A DNA stretch of 64,000 nucleotides, taken from the NCBI GenBank assembly GCA_037176705.1, contig CM073886.1:16266501-16330500 (forward strand), read 5' to 3'. The translations under genes and the position numbers were made by a program. Below the pieces are notes generated by a model that did not search any database, was not told the origin of the DNA, and saw nothing but the letters and a program-made list of their open reading frames with translations. Positions 10,141 to 20,600 of this stretch are shown here, piece by piece. Numbering within the stretch: position 1 is the stretch's first letter; each line of letters begins with the position of its first letter. This DNA comes from Molossus alvarezi (Eukaryota; Chordata; Mammalia; Chiroptera; Molossidae).

Positions 10141-11015
10141 CTAAAAGACAACAAGCATCATTGAAAGTTTAGAGGACAAAGGCCAAAGTATTCCAGATAA
10201 ACTAAAAGAGCTAGAATTCTTCAAATCCTTCCTCCCTCTCAGGAAGAGAAACACCACTCACTAAGATCTTATAGCTCCCAGGCACTTTGCCAGCTTTCTC
10301 ATGCAAAGTCTCTAATGAGTCGGCTTCAGATTGTCCTTTGGATAGAAATCAATAGCGTACTACAAGTTAAAGTTCAAAATATGCCTTTATAAGTTCTTTG
10401 AAGCATTTAGAAAGCAGCCACAGGAGAGTAAGCTCTAGGAGTCAACAGACTCTGACAAGTCCCTCTCGGCACAAATCTGAGGCTGCCTATTACATCTATA
10501 GTACTCCATCTTCTCAACGAGTCGTAAGCCCCTATGAATTTGGCATTCCAATAAAAAGAAATAATGGTCAAAAAATTTTCACTATAGCCCTGGCCAATTT
10601 GGCCCAGCAGTTAGAGTGCCGGCCCACGAACCCGAGAGTCCTGGTTTCAGTTTCCGCTAAGGGCATGTACCTCAGTTGCAGTTTGTCCCCGGTCCTGGTT
10701 GGGGCCCTGTGGGTGGGAACCAGTCAATGTGTCTCTCTCATAGCGATGTTTCTCTCTCTCTCTCCCCCTCCCTCCCTCCCGCTCTATCTGAAGATAAATG
10801 CAAAAATGTCCTCGGGTGAGGAGAAAAAAATTTTATTTCACTATAGTAATGAAGACCGAGAGAGAGGCAGGGGGAAGAAGAAGGAAATAAAGCATAACCC
10901 AAATCCAAAGGAACAGGTACTATAGGATTCTAGAAAGTCTACAATTGCACTGCTTATAGAATTTTTCTTATTTGGGCAAGGCCTTCTGAGCACAGCTAAG
11001 GCAAGCAGGACTTAC
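10141..11015 (-). other. CREBBP: CREBBP intron 12
   Basis: 875 bp with one VES SINE at 10587-10834; the remainder appears to be unique sequence. Confidence 0.85.
10587..10834 (+). mobile_element. VES SINE (GTTTGG type)
   Basis: Complete copy in intron 12. Flanks ATTTTCACTATA (ending 10586) and TATTTCACTATA (ending about 10846) are the duplication. Confidence 0.9.
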
Positions 11016-11140
11016 CCCTGGAACGGAGCCCATGCTGTTCATTGGGACAGAATGGTTCATGGGGGATGCTGCGCGAGGTCCCATTGGAGCTTGTGGCAAC
11101 TGTACATTCCCCAAGGACATCGGGTTAAATGAATTCATCC
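11016..11140 (-). CDS. CREBBP: CREBBP exon 12 (linker)
   Basis: 125 nt after acceptor TTTACAG, (G)MNSFNPMSLGNVQLPQAP then MGPRAASPMNHSVPMNSMGSVPG, donor GTAAGTC, ending on a codon edge. Met/Pro/Asn-rich disordered linker; one clear change from human is HSVPMNS for HSVQMNS. Confidence 0.96.
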
Positions 11141-12718
11141 CTGTAAATGTATCCACAATGGTTCATTAGGAAAAGCATCTACAGGAAAACAGAATTACAA
11201 CTTACCCAATAAACTCTAAGCAAAATAAGATGGAACACATACACAACACATACAAATGAAATCACCCAGCTAATCAGATAAGATGGTTAAGTAACAGAAT
11301 TTTCATACCTAGGAAAAATGTGGTGAGGGTGGTATGGTGGGCGTGGGAGTGGGAGGTAGAGCAGAATTAGGAGATGAGGGTAGAAAGTCAGGTAAACCAC
11401 AAAAAAACACAGCTGAGGAAGCATTGATCAGCATGTCAGCACCCTGAAGGAAAAGCATCAAAGCAACTAAGGAGACAAAACTACATCCGGAAGGTGCTCT
11501 CACCAACCACGGAAGAGGTGTTAACTAAGGCTAGGGCATCAGTCTGAGCCAACCTCTCACTAACGCCTTCTGGAGCATCTGGCTTCCATCTTCTCTTCTG
11601 CAGGAAGCCCGTTCTCATCCCCCCCACCCCCATCCAGGCCTCCTAGCTCTTCAGCTGGGTTTATATTTATTGTTAGAATCTGGGATAAAACTCAAAATAT
11701 GGTTTTAATTTTGCAAGCAAGTTAAATGTTCAGAAAGCATCCAAAGGTGGCCAGTTCTCAACCTCAGCCTTCTCTCTACAGACTAGAAAAATCTCATTTT
11801 CGCAGTACCTTTGCTGCCCCTGGGCTGCCCACCGTCCGCAGGAATGTCACACCATGAAAGGCACCTCACTAGCCGCTAAGCATTTCTAGACCACGGCCTC
11901 TCATTCTTTGTAATTTTCCACAATCCTCAGTAAACTGGTTCCTCTTTAATATCAGTTTATCTACCATGTCTTTTTCAGTGTTCAGTAAGATTACTGCAAC
12001 TTTAAAAATGACCTCTTCTCCCCTCCCAAATTACTCTAATAACACAACCAAGCCTTGCTTTAGAATCTTCTGGATAATGTCACCACCTTATTTCACAACC
12101 TGCAAAAAACACCTTACTGTTCAAGTATCAATTAGACAAAAACTGTGAAAGTTTTGAAATGCATCTTGTCCCCAAACTACGATAGCTTCAATCAAGCAAA
12201 AACCATAGAATTTCAACCTGAGAAACAATCTTTAAAAGTTGTTCAGATCAGCTGCCAGTACCCCAGCCTGATGCAGACTCTTGTGAGTACAAACCTTCTT
12301 GGCTGGTCTTGACTACCTGCACTCACAGAGCCCAAAGCAGCCACTGCACTTTCCCCACCTCACCCCCAGTACTGCTCACTGCCCCAGGACAGGCCTGATG
12401 TTCTCCTTTCACACAATCAAAAGTGTTTCCTTCCCTCACCTACAATGCTTTTTTTAATGAGACTCTTCCTAAAAAGTAATAACCTCTCTTGTCCACGAAA
12501 AAAAAAAGGGGCTAAATTCTGCTTTTGACCTCCTTGGAGATCTTTCCTACGATCTCTTAATATTCATACTGTCTGTGGAAATGAGTTCTGCTCATCGGCA
12601 AAAAGGAATGGAAAAGAAGAGCTACAATGAAATACAGAGAAAAAGAGGAAAAAAACCAATACACTTTGTGGCTGTTGAATGGTAAACCAAAATATGATTC
12701 ACGGCAATAGTTAAATAC
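11141..12718 (-). other. CREBBP: CREBBP intron 11
   Basis: 1.6 kb with no VES copy and no repeat that I recognise. Confidence 0.8.
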
Positions 12719-12763
12719 CTTGAGAAACCTGCATGCGATTCACTGGCAGGGGCATGGGTCCAT
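12719..12763 (-). CDS. CREBBP: CREBBP exon 11 (45-nt micro-exon)
   Basis: Only 45 nt: (N)GPMPLPVNRMQVSQ(G) after acceptor TTATAG. The donor is GTATTT, lacking the usual +5 G. Size matches human. Being divisible by three, it could be skipped without breaking the frame. Human reads NGPLSLPV here. Confidence 0.95.
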
Positions 12764-13090
12764 CTATAATGGCAGAAAAAAAAAAGTTATTTAAAATAAT
12801 TCTTGATTTAGGAATAAGGAATTTTATCTTAAGTACTTCAATCATAAAGAAAAACCAGTCAACAGGTCCCAAAGCACTGTGCATTCTGATGCCAGCAAAC
12901 CCTTTAAAGGGTCTCTCCATGAGAGAGACTCAATGTCCAAACACAGGCCAATGCACAGTCTCCAATGTATCAGTCTCCAAAATGTGGGTTTTCAGAGAAC
13001 ACAATTTCATATACTTGAAACACACACTAAACACATAAGAAAAATCAAGCAAACAGACTAAGGGCTGGCAGAAAGACATGAAGTCCTTAC
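12764..13090 (-). other. CREBBP: CREBBP intron 10
   Basis: 327 bp, no recognisable repeat. Open frames of 60-100 codons on both strands here are chance frames overlapping exons 10 and 11. Confidence 0.85.
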
Positions 13091-13262
13091 TTGGAGGTCT
13101 CACTGGTTGTGACTGGGGAATCCCAGGGGGCTGTGCCCCAGGGGCTGGTAAGGCTGGCTGGTTACCCAAGATGCCTTGTTTGTGTAATCGTGACCTCCGT
13201 TTTTCTTCTAGCTCTTTTTGTATCTTGTAAATTTTCTCAGCTAATAAGTGATAGTATTCATC
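13091..13262 (-). CDS. CREBBP: CREBBP exon 10 (end of KIX, linker)
   Basis: 172 nt after acceptor TTTTCAG, donor GTAAGGA. Opens with DEYYHLLAEKIYKIQKELEE, the third KIX helix with the Tyr residues that contact phospho-CREB, then KRRSRLHKQGILGNQ and a Pro/Ala/Gln-rich linker ending VRPP(N). The linker reads PPGIPQSQP where I recall PPVIPQAQP in human. Confidence 0.97.
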
Positions 13263-13812
13263 CTGAAAAGCAGTAACATTTACTATTAGACAGTTAAAAC
13301 TGTAAAAAATGAATTTGTATGTTCTAATAAACTAATAAATTTTTTATTATTAAGTACACTGGCAAAGGTAAGTATTCAACACTTCTAACTCATAAACCAA
13401 AGGCCCAAATTCTTGTTGAACTCCTAGTTACATTACAGGACTTAATAGACAGTAGGTAATAAAGGCACATTTCATTTCATTCCACAGCTGAATCTCTTCT
13501 TGGATATTCACTGGTGGTGGCAGTAACATAGTACAAGAATTATAAACAACATCCACATGGACGTAGACATGACATCCATAGATAAAATTCAATTTTGTAC
13601 ACCTCATGTACCACTGTAGTGGTGATTTGTAGTAAACTAGGAGAGTTGTGTAGAGACATCATGTCTTATCTGCTAATGCTCTCTGGTTAGCCTCCTCAAG
13701 GTGATGGGTGTACCCAACTAACATATTCCCCATTTCCAGACAAGTAAGCCAGACTGATGTAGTTATATCTACTGTAGGTGTTATGCAGGCTGGAACATGT
13801 ATGGCAACCTAC
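13263..13812 (-). other. CREBBP: CREBBP intron 9
   Basis: 550 bp splitting the KIX coding region; no recognised element. Confidence 0.85.
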
Positions 13813-13930
13813 CCGGCTGTTGGCAGATTCATACATGTCCCCTTCCACTTTCTTAGCATAGGCCACTAGGTTCTCCATGCGGCGATCCTTCAGGGCTGCA
13901 GGGTCAGGTGTTGGGAAGATGGCTTGGACA
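13813..13930 (-). CDS. CREBBP: CREBBP exon 9 (KIX domain core)
   Basis: 118 nt after acceptor TTTTAG. Reads (L)[17 protein letters not shown] then [22 protein letters not shown] and stops on a codon edge before donor GTAGGTT. This is the L12 loop and second helix of KIX, including the MLL-site residues. I see no difference from human. Confidence 0.97.
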
Positions 13931-14999
13931 CTAAAAGAACAACATAGTCTATCAACCCACTCTCAATATAATATCAGTATCTTGCCATTTTATATGTGAC
14001 CTGGAAAGAAAAACTCATTTACCTATGTGGGTGATACACTATTGAGAGAAATCCCAAATATCTCCTGCCTAAGATATGAGTGCACAAATAAAGTCATTCT
14101 CTAGAGACTATACTAACCTATTGATTTATCTACAAGCCCAACACAATATTTTGCTATTAACAATAAATGCTGGGTCATCTCAAGAATAATATAATTTTTT
14201 TTATATTTAATTTTTTTTTCTTTATTGATTTTAGAGAGAGAAGGAAACATCGATGAGAGAGATCACTGACTGGCCGCCTCCTGCATGCCCCCCACTGGGG
14301 ATTTGGCCCACAACCTGGGCATGTGCTCTGATCAGGAATCAAACCAGCCACCTCTCGGTGAGTGGGTCAATGCTCAACCAACTGGGCCACACCAGCCAGG
14401 CAAGAATAATATGATTTTGAATTCTTACTTTTTAAACTACTTATTACAAAAATTTTTGGTTAAAGTAATAAAGAAAAAAACAAAACTCCAAGGGAACTGT
14501 TGGTTAAGTTTGCCTTCAATGTAATTTAACCAGCTCAAGAAAGTTAACTATTAACTTTCTGTATGTTCGCTGACTATACGATGGCACTATCATGCCATCT
14601 GTATCCACTAGGCCCAAATTCTTAGGGGTCTCCACAACTATAACTTTGAGCCATAAAATAAGGCAAAGCTTCTGAGCTAATCCCAGAGTTCAGAGGACAT
14701 ATCTGGCTGTGTTGGGAGTGGCCTCTGTGACAAGGGTCATAGTTCATGCTCCTCTGCAGGGTAGAGCCATGAATGCTCTGATGCCCCCCTCTGGGGATGC
14801 AGAGTCTGGGATTCTCTGGCCTGCCAACAGTGGCTATGGCTTCCTAAACAAGGATGTGACTCCCTTCAGATGCTAAAGTATTATCACTTAGGACCACTCA
14901 GGAATTAAATCAGATATCAATGAAATTGCAAAACTGTCACAATGCCATCAGCCACAAAATACTTCCATCACGTGAATAATGGATGAGGTGAGAACGTAC
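13931..14999 (-). other. CREBBP: CREBBP intron 8
   Basis: 1.07 kb, with one GTGTGG-type VES at 14198-14401. The part from 14420 to 14999 shows nothing recognisable. Confidence 0.85.
14198..14401 (-). mobile_element. VES SINE (GTGTGG type)
   Basis: Reverse copy flanked by AAGAATAATATAATTT (14182-14197) and AAGAATAATATGATTT (14402-14417). Confidence 0.92.
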
Positions 15000-15149
15000 A
15001 GTTTATGCACTAGATGGCTCCGCAGGTCCTGGGTGACATGTTCATGCCAGCCTTTCCTAACACCAGTACTGGAAGGAGGTGCTGCTGCTGTTGGTATAGT
15101 GCTGAGGGTTCCAATGTTTCCAGAGTTTGAGCCATCATTCATCAGTGGG
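15000..15149 (-). CDS. CREBBP: CREBBP exon 8 (start of KIX domain)
   Basis: 150 nt after acceptor CCCTTAG, from (N)PLMNDGSNSGNIGT to SHLVHKL, donor GTACGTT. GVRKGWHEHVTQDLRSHLVH is the first KIX helix, which helps to form the CREB-KID and MLL/c-Myb binding surfaces. The exon is one codon longer than the 147 nt of human: an extra Ala in TAAAPPSS just before KIX, in a GCA-type run, probably by slippage. Confidence 0.97.
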
Positions 15150-15445
15150 CTAAGGGAAGAACAAGAACACTTTATCCACTTACTGAAGTGACTCAAATGC
15201 ACATCATTTAAGTAAGGCCTTCAACCATACAAGACTTTTAAGTTAGGAGACCCAAGTGATATAAACAGAAACTATGTTCTCTTATCTGTCCTACATTTAT
15301 AATTAAAAGAAAAATAGCAAGCCCCCACCCCAACTATTTTCTCTACTGCACATTCAGAAAGAATCACCGAGTTTGGTGTGATTACCAGCCCACTTTCATG
15401 TGTGACTGCCACTCACAGAGGAGTCAACTGAAACATGGGTCTTAC

Positions 15446-15548
15446 TTTGTGGCCCCAAGGGAAGTTGGAAGAGCTGATTCTGAAATCAAGTTCGGTGGCT
15501 GCTGATCTGTTGTTATTCCTCCTGCTGGAATGTTCATTGGGTTATTTC
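15446..15548 (-). CDS. CREBBP: CREBBP exon 7 (linker)
   Basis: 103 nt after acceptor TTTAAAG, coding (G)NNPMNIPAGGITTDQQPP then NLISESALPTSLGAT(N), with donor GTAAGAC. Same length and essentially the same residues as human. Intron 7 that follows is only 296 bp. Confidence 0.96.
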
Positions 15549-15646
15549 CTTTAAAGACAGAAATAAATCAATTCCTAAATTATAATATACACTTAAGAGT
15601 TCTGATAACAGATAAACAATAAGTCACCATTAAGAATAAGCAATTC

Positions 15647-15913
15647 GCCCTGGCCGGTTTGGCTCAGCTGTTAGAGCGTCGGCCTGCGGTCCAGAGGGAC
15701 CCGGGTTCGGTTCCCGCTAAGGGCACGTACCTCGGTTGCAGGTTGTCCCCCGCCCTGGTTGGTCGTGCGGGTGGCAGCCACTCGATGTGTTCCTTTCACA
15801 TCGATGTTTCTCTCTCTCTCTTTGTTCCTCTCTCTCCCTCCCACTCTACCTGAACAAAAAATGGAAAAATGTCCTTGGGTGAGGATAAAAAAAAAAAAAA
15901 AAAAATTCTTTAA
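15647..15913 (+). mobile_element. VES SINE, first of a tandem pair
   Basis: Young-looking GTTTGG-type copy. Target copy AAGAATAAGCAATTC precedes it (15632-15646) and follows it (15914-15928). Confidence 0.93.
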
Positions 15914-15928
15914 AAGAATAAGCAATTC

Positions 15929-16181
15929 TGCCCTGGCCAGTTTGGCTCAGTGGTTGGAGCATCGGCCTGCGATCCGGAGAGACCTGGGTTCGGTTCCGGC
16001 TAAGGGTATATACTTCGGTTGCAGTTTGTCCCTGGCCCTGGTTGGGTTGTGTGGGAAGCAGCCACTCAAGGTGTCCCTTTCATGTGGATGGTTCTTTCTC
16101 TCTCTCTGTTCCTCTCTTTCCCTCCCACTCTATCTGAACAAAAAATGGAAAAATTTCCTCGGGTGAGGATAAAAAAAAAAA
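15929..16181 (+). mobile_element. VES SINE, second of a tandem pair
   Basis: Same orientation as its neighbour. A third exact copy of AAGAATAAGCAATTC follows at 16182-16196. Confidence 0.93.
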
Positions 16182-16252
16182 AAGAATAAGCAATTCTTAG
16201 TGAGTTATAATAATAAACACTATAGCAGGAACTCTAGGAGATATATATATTT

Positions 16253-16462
16253 AGTCCTCACCTGAGGACATTTTTCCATTTAACTTCAGATAGAGTGGGA
16301 GAGAAGGGGAGGGGGGAGGGGGGGAGGGAGGGAGGGAGGGAGGGAGGGAGGGAGGGAGAGAGAGAGAGAGAAACCGAGGTACGTGCCCTTGACCAGAATT
16401 GAACCCAAGACTCTCTGGTCCACAGGCTGATGCTCTAATTGCTAAACCAAACCGGCCAGGGC
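16253..16462 (-). mobile_element. VES SINE with GGGA expansion
   Basis: Reverse copy; the usual AG tract is expanded into a (GGGA)n run at 16306-16357, and part of the body is missing after it. Confidence 0.85.
16306..16357. repeat. (GGGA)n simple repeat
   Basis: More than ten runs of three or more G separated by single A on the plus strand, arising inside a VES SINE. The CREBBP transcript carries the C-rich complement. Confidence 0.95.
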
Positions 16463-17447
16463 GGGAGTTATATTTTCAATAATGGTGATTGACTTGTACA
16501 AGTTCAGTTGCAGACTCCTTCCCACTGTACTGTAAAACTAAAATAAGACATTTTTATGGAGGCTGGATGGCATCATAAGTGTACTCTAAGGCTATGAAGA
16601 CAACTAGAAATGATTCATTTTAGATTCAGATTTTGATTCTGGTTTCATTAATATCATGACCTAAACAACTAAGCTAACTTGTCACATATATGTGCCATCA
16701 ATTTTGTTTGCATATCAGAAAACAAAACCATAAATATTTAGTGTAAGTTAAAAACATAAAAGGTCAATTTGTCTATAGTATTCATTTTACAGTATAAGGG
16801 AAGTTAATAGTTTTATCCCAAATTAAATCATCAACAGGAGTGGAATTAGATTAGAACTCAGGTCTTATGACTCTAAACCAGTCTCCTGGCCAGTAGACAT
16901 TAGATATGCATTAGGTCAATTGTTTTCCAAAAAGCAACAAATGAGATGTTTTCAACTGTCATTTACAATAACCTTGATTTAACATGAATGACATAACTGC
17001 TTGGCTTAAGCCTAAGTTTGAAAGGACAGTCAATTTAAAGAAAAGTATTAAGCAAACAATATGCAGAGGTGGCAAAAATTGTGGAGATGTGTAAAAACAA
17101 AAGACCAAACACTGGCAAATAATGGGTTAAGATTACACTAGGCAATACTAATACACGGAGAAGGATGAAACAGAAGAGATTTTCTGAGACTCTTGTTAAC
17201 CTGTCCATGTCCAAGCTGGTCACTTCCAACTGTGAGATAACCCATAATTAAGACTTGATAGAAATAGTAGACCATCTACAAGTTCTCCATCAAATAAATG
17301 GTCTACTGGGAGTTAATGCAAGTGGTGTAACTATAATTCTAACTTGTGAGACTTGGCATTATGAGCCATATGAAATGCCCTTTATGAAAATTCCAGACAG
17401 AAGTGGCACAAGAAAATATTGGTTCACTTGCAAATGCTCTTCTTCTT

Positions 17448-17654
17448 TTTTTAAAAAATACCTTTTCTTTATTGATGTTAAAGAGAGAGAGAGAAATAGA
17501 AACATCGATGAGAGAGAACATCGACTGGCCACCTCCTGCGTGCCCCCACTGGGGATCAGGCCCACAACCTGGGCATGTGCCCTGACCGGGAATCAAACTG
17601 GTGACCTCTTGGTGCATGGGTTGATGCTCAACCACTGAGCCACACTGGCCGGGC
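17448..17654 (-). mobile_element. VES SINE (GTGTGG type)
   Basis: Reverse copy flanked by AATGCTCTTCTTCTT and AATGCTTTTCTTGTT (17655-17669). Confidence 0.9.
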
Positions 17655-17885
17655 AATGCTTTTCTTGTTATAAGCCTGTAACACATACCATGCATTGACA
17701 CGGTTGCCTTTTCTTGGAAATTTTCCCCCCAATTATTTAGATAATACCATCACCATAATATATACATATATTAATTTGAATTTAAAGTAAAAACAATAAC
17801 TGAAAACAGCTTCTGGTTCCAGGAAGACTTGTCATTCCCACTGCTGCATTAGCACAAAGAAGTTCTCAAGAGTTCCTTCACGTAC

Positions 17886-18128
17886 CTAGGGGGTTGAGAG
17901 TCCTCATCTGCTGGTGAGTTTGAGGCTGTGCTGGTTGCTGGCCAGGAACCTGAGGCTGCAGCTGCGTCTGGGGCTGGTTCAGGTAGGGAAGTCCAAGAGC
18001 AGCATATGCTCGCTGCATGGAGCTGGGGTCTATAGGATTTGGGTTACTTAAAGAAGTAGCATTCTGCTGGCCTGTACCAACAGAACCAATTGTGTTCTGA
18101 ATTCCACTAGCTGGAGACCCCAGGATAG
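17886..18128 (-). CDS. CREBBP: CREBBP exon 6 (Gln/Pro-rich linker)
   Basis: 243 nt after acceptor TTATAG, starting with the last two bases of a Thr codon then ILGSPASGIQNTIG, and ending in RTLNPLG with donor GTACGTG. The residues SSMQRAYAALGLPY, a conserved CBP/p300 motif after TAZ1, are intact; human has Met where this copy has Leu in GLPYLNQ. The rest is Gln/Pro-rich and probably disordered. Confidence 0.96.
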
Positions 18129-18340
18129 CTATAACAACAAACAAACAGACAAACAAAAAAGGTAAGTAAAAGGGAGAAGCCTGTAAATTATTTTAAAACT
18201 ATTGAGAAGTAAAAATTTATCAGAAGACTACGTATGTCATGAAACATTAGGACTAGACTACCAAACAAGGAGGTGTAAAGAGAGAAGGATCCTATTCTAT
18301 TCATCTATTCTGCACGCCAGTAGTTGAGGAGCAAAAAAAC

Positions 18341-18365
18341 TTAAAAAAAAAAAAAAAAAAAAAAA
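18341..18365. repeat. A-run without a recognisable element
   Basis: About 25 A on the plus strand. No SINE head or body adjoins it. Confidence 0.8.
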
Positions 18366-20329
18366 TCCAAGCTTCTCTCTTAGAAAGTAACAGACCATAA
18401 TAACAGAGATCACTTAATAAAAATTAATATGTGTGTTTGGTCATCAGCCACCACTGAGATGAACTAAGAGGCAGGCATTGCACTGCTGCTGCCACGCCCC
18501 CTGGGTCCTTCACTGCTCACCTGTAAAGGTACAGAAGGATTACTAGAAGGAGCAGAGGTGATACTCAATCACTTATAAATAAATATGTGATATGATGTTC
18601 TAAATATCAAAAATCATAATTCCTTGAAACTTATATGTACAATGACTGCATTACCACCACACCTTTCTTTCCTAAGAGTTTCCTATGCAGGAAGGCACCA
18701 TGCTAAGCTTTCTGAGTATGTAAAGCTGGTCAAGAAGGAATGTCCTTGACTGACTGACTGATCTAGTTGAAATTAATAGATAAAAAAAGGTTTGGTGATT
18801 CTACAAGGATTTTAATTTACCCAGGTGTCACCGCAGCGCCACCAATATTCAGGAACTGGATCTGCCTCCCGCAGCCACCCTTAGCTTCTCTAAAGGAAAA
18901 TCTGTGGCAACATAAAAAACCTCATCCCAAGAGCTTCAAAGTTAACTGACAGATGACACCAAACTTGCAAATCCTTGATCATTCAAGTTCAATTCATCAG
19001 TCCATCTGTCCATTCACCTATTCAAATGTTCTTATTTGGTGAACACTTACTATTTATTCCTATTCTTAAGAGTTCCTTTCTGTCCAAATTCCCCAAACTT
19101 TAGAGCCATATTATAAATAGCAGCTGATAAAATTGATACTATAACATATGATCTTTAATACATAAGACACTACACACTAAGGCCTTCTTTCAAAATCAGA
19201 CCATGATGTGTAAGAGTTATATTCTCACATTCAAGCATCAGTGCAACTATAACATTAACAACTCAAATATTTATTAGAGTAACTTAATTAAACCAAAATG
19301 TGTAAAAAAACTTGGTAATTACACATTTCATACTATTAACTTTTCTAATAAATATATTCAGATCTCAAACTCATTAACACTCATTAGTCACAATTACACA
19401 CACCAACCGTTTATTATAAATGAAAAGCTATTCCAAGGTGTACTTTATGACAAGTGTGTAAAATAAATCATATACAATATCTTAATTTTTCTAACAGTAT
19501 GTCCCAAAATTTTAAAGACGTGCCCATTGTACTCTTAAAATCAATGTGCTATATTTTCTAAAAGTACTATGATGTAAAAAGGAAAGTAATACTGGTAAGA
19601 TGATTTATTTTTCTATCACCTTGTGATATAAGAAAGAAGATACCCAGACTACATTTGTTACACATAATGATCAATTGTGGAGAGAAATTAAGAAAAACAC
19701 AAGGTATGTATATGGCCTTCCATTTCTGGATGAAGATGAAATAGTTGTGCTTTAGTGAAAAGTTCTATTATATTCTACTTTCGTCCACACTTCCCCAAAT
19801 GCCATCCTTTTAGCCAAAATGCCCCACCTTAGAATGAATGCCATTCCTAAGTCCAAGGTCACTTCCAAGACAGCCAGAGCCTCCCATGGAAGTTTGTGTT
19901 TGTACTAAAAAGCATTTATTTCCTAAATATAAAAACATTACTATATTTAAAAAAAAACACATATACCCATCAGAAGACATTTGGAACTTGACATTTCTAA
20001 CAACCAGAGGCAAGGAAAACAAAGTACAAACAAAAATGTCTGACATTTAAGCATGGTTCACTTTGAGTCCAAATGCTAATAGATGACATACTACTTCAGG
20101 GTAAGAGAACACGGACATTTACAATAGAGGTGATGGTTGACAGAAAGGTGAGCTACCAGGTAAAAGCAACCATAAACTCTGTTTTGGGGGCTCAAGATGT
20201 TACCACTCCTCCATTCACATTTTCCTGATCTTTCTCAGGCAGCAGTCATCTTCCCTGAATTCTCACATCACCTACTGGATCTCTACTTCTCTTTGGACAT
20301 TTACACTTCACATGTTCACTTGCCCACTC

Positions 20330-20600
20330 CACCAATTAAATGAGTACAGACTATATGTCAGGCACCGTGCTAGGCTTCAGGATATAGCATGAGCACAAAG
20401 CCTGCACTCATGAATCACAGAGTCAGTTGGGAGAGACAAAAGACTAATCACCTAACAAATGTAAAATAGCAGCTCTGGACAGTGATGATCATGCTCATCT
20501 CATCTTCCCTGTATATTCCCTGAAGGTGGGACCAACATTTGATTCATCTGGACTCTGTATGTCGAGGTGCTAGCACAGGGCCTTGTAAACTCCCCTTCAG
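20330..20600. repeat. L2/MIR-like ancient repeat
   Basis: Contains ATATGTCAGGCACCGTGCTAGGC and, further on, a GTGCTAGCACAGGGCCTTG tail, text typical of old L2 or MIR elements. Family assignment is tentative. Confidence 0.5.

Larger units (their letters stand above)
15549..17885 (-). other. CREBBP: CREBBP intron 6
   Basis: 2.3 kb containing the tandem VES pair (15632-16196), a VES with a long GGGA tract (16253-16462) and a GTGTGG-type VES (17448-17654). 16463-17430 has nothing I recognise. Confidence 0.85.

Noticed and set aside
15647..15720. tRNA gene-like sequences at the head of each VES (A box and GGTTCGATTCC B box)
   Set aside because: They belong to SINE promoters: each continues into the VES body, CT tract and A tail, and no mature cloverleaf with acceptor pairing is visible.
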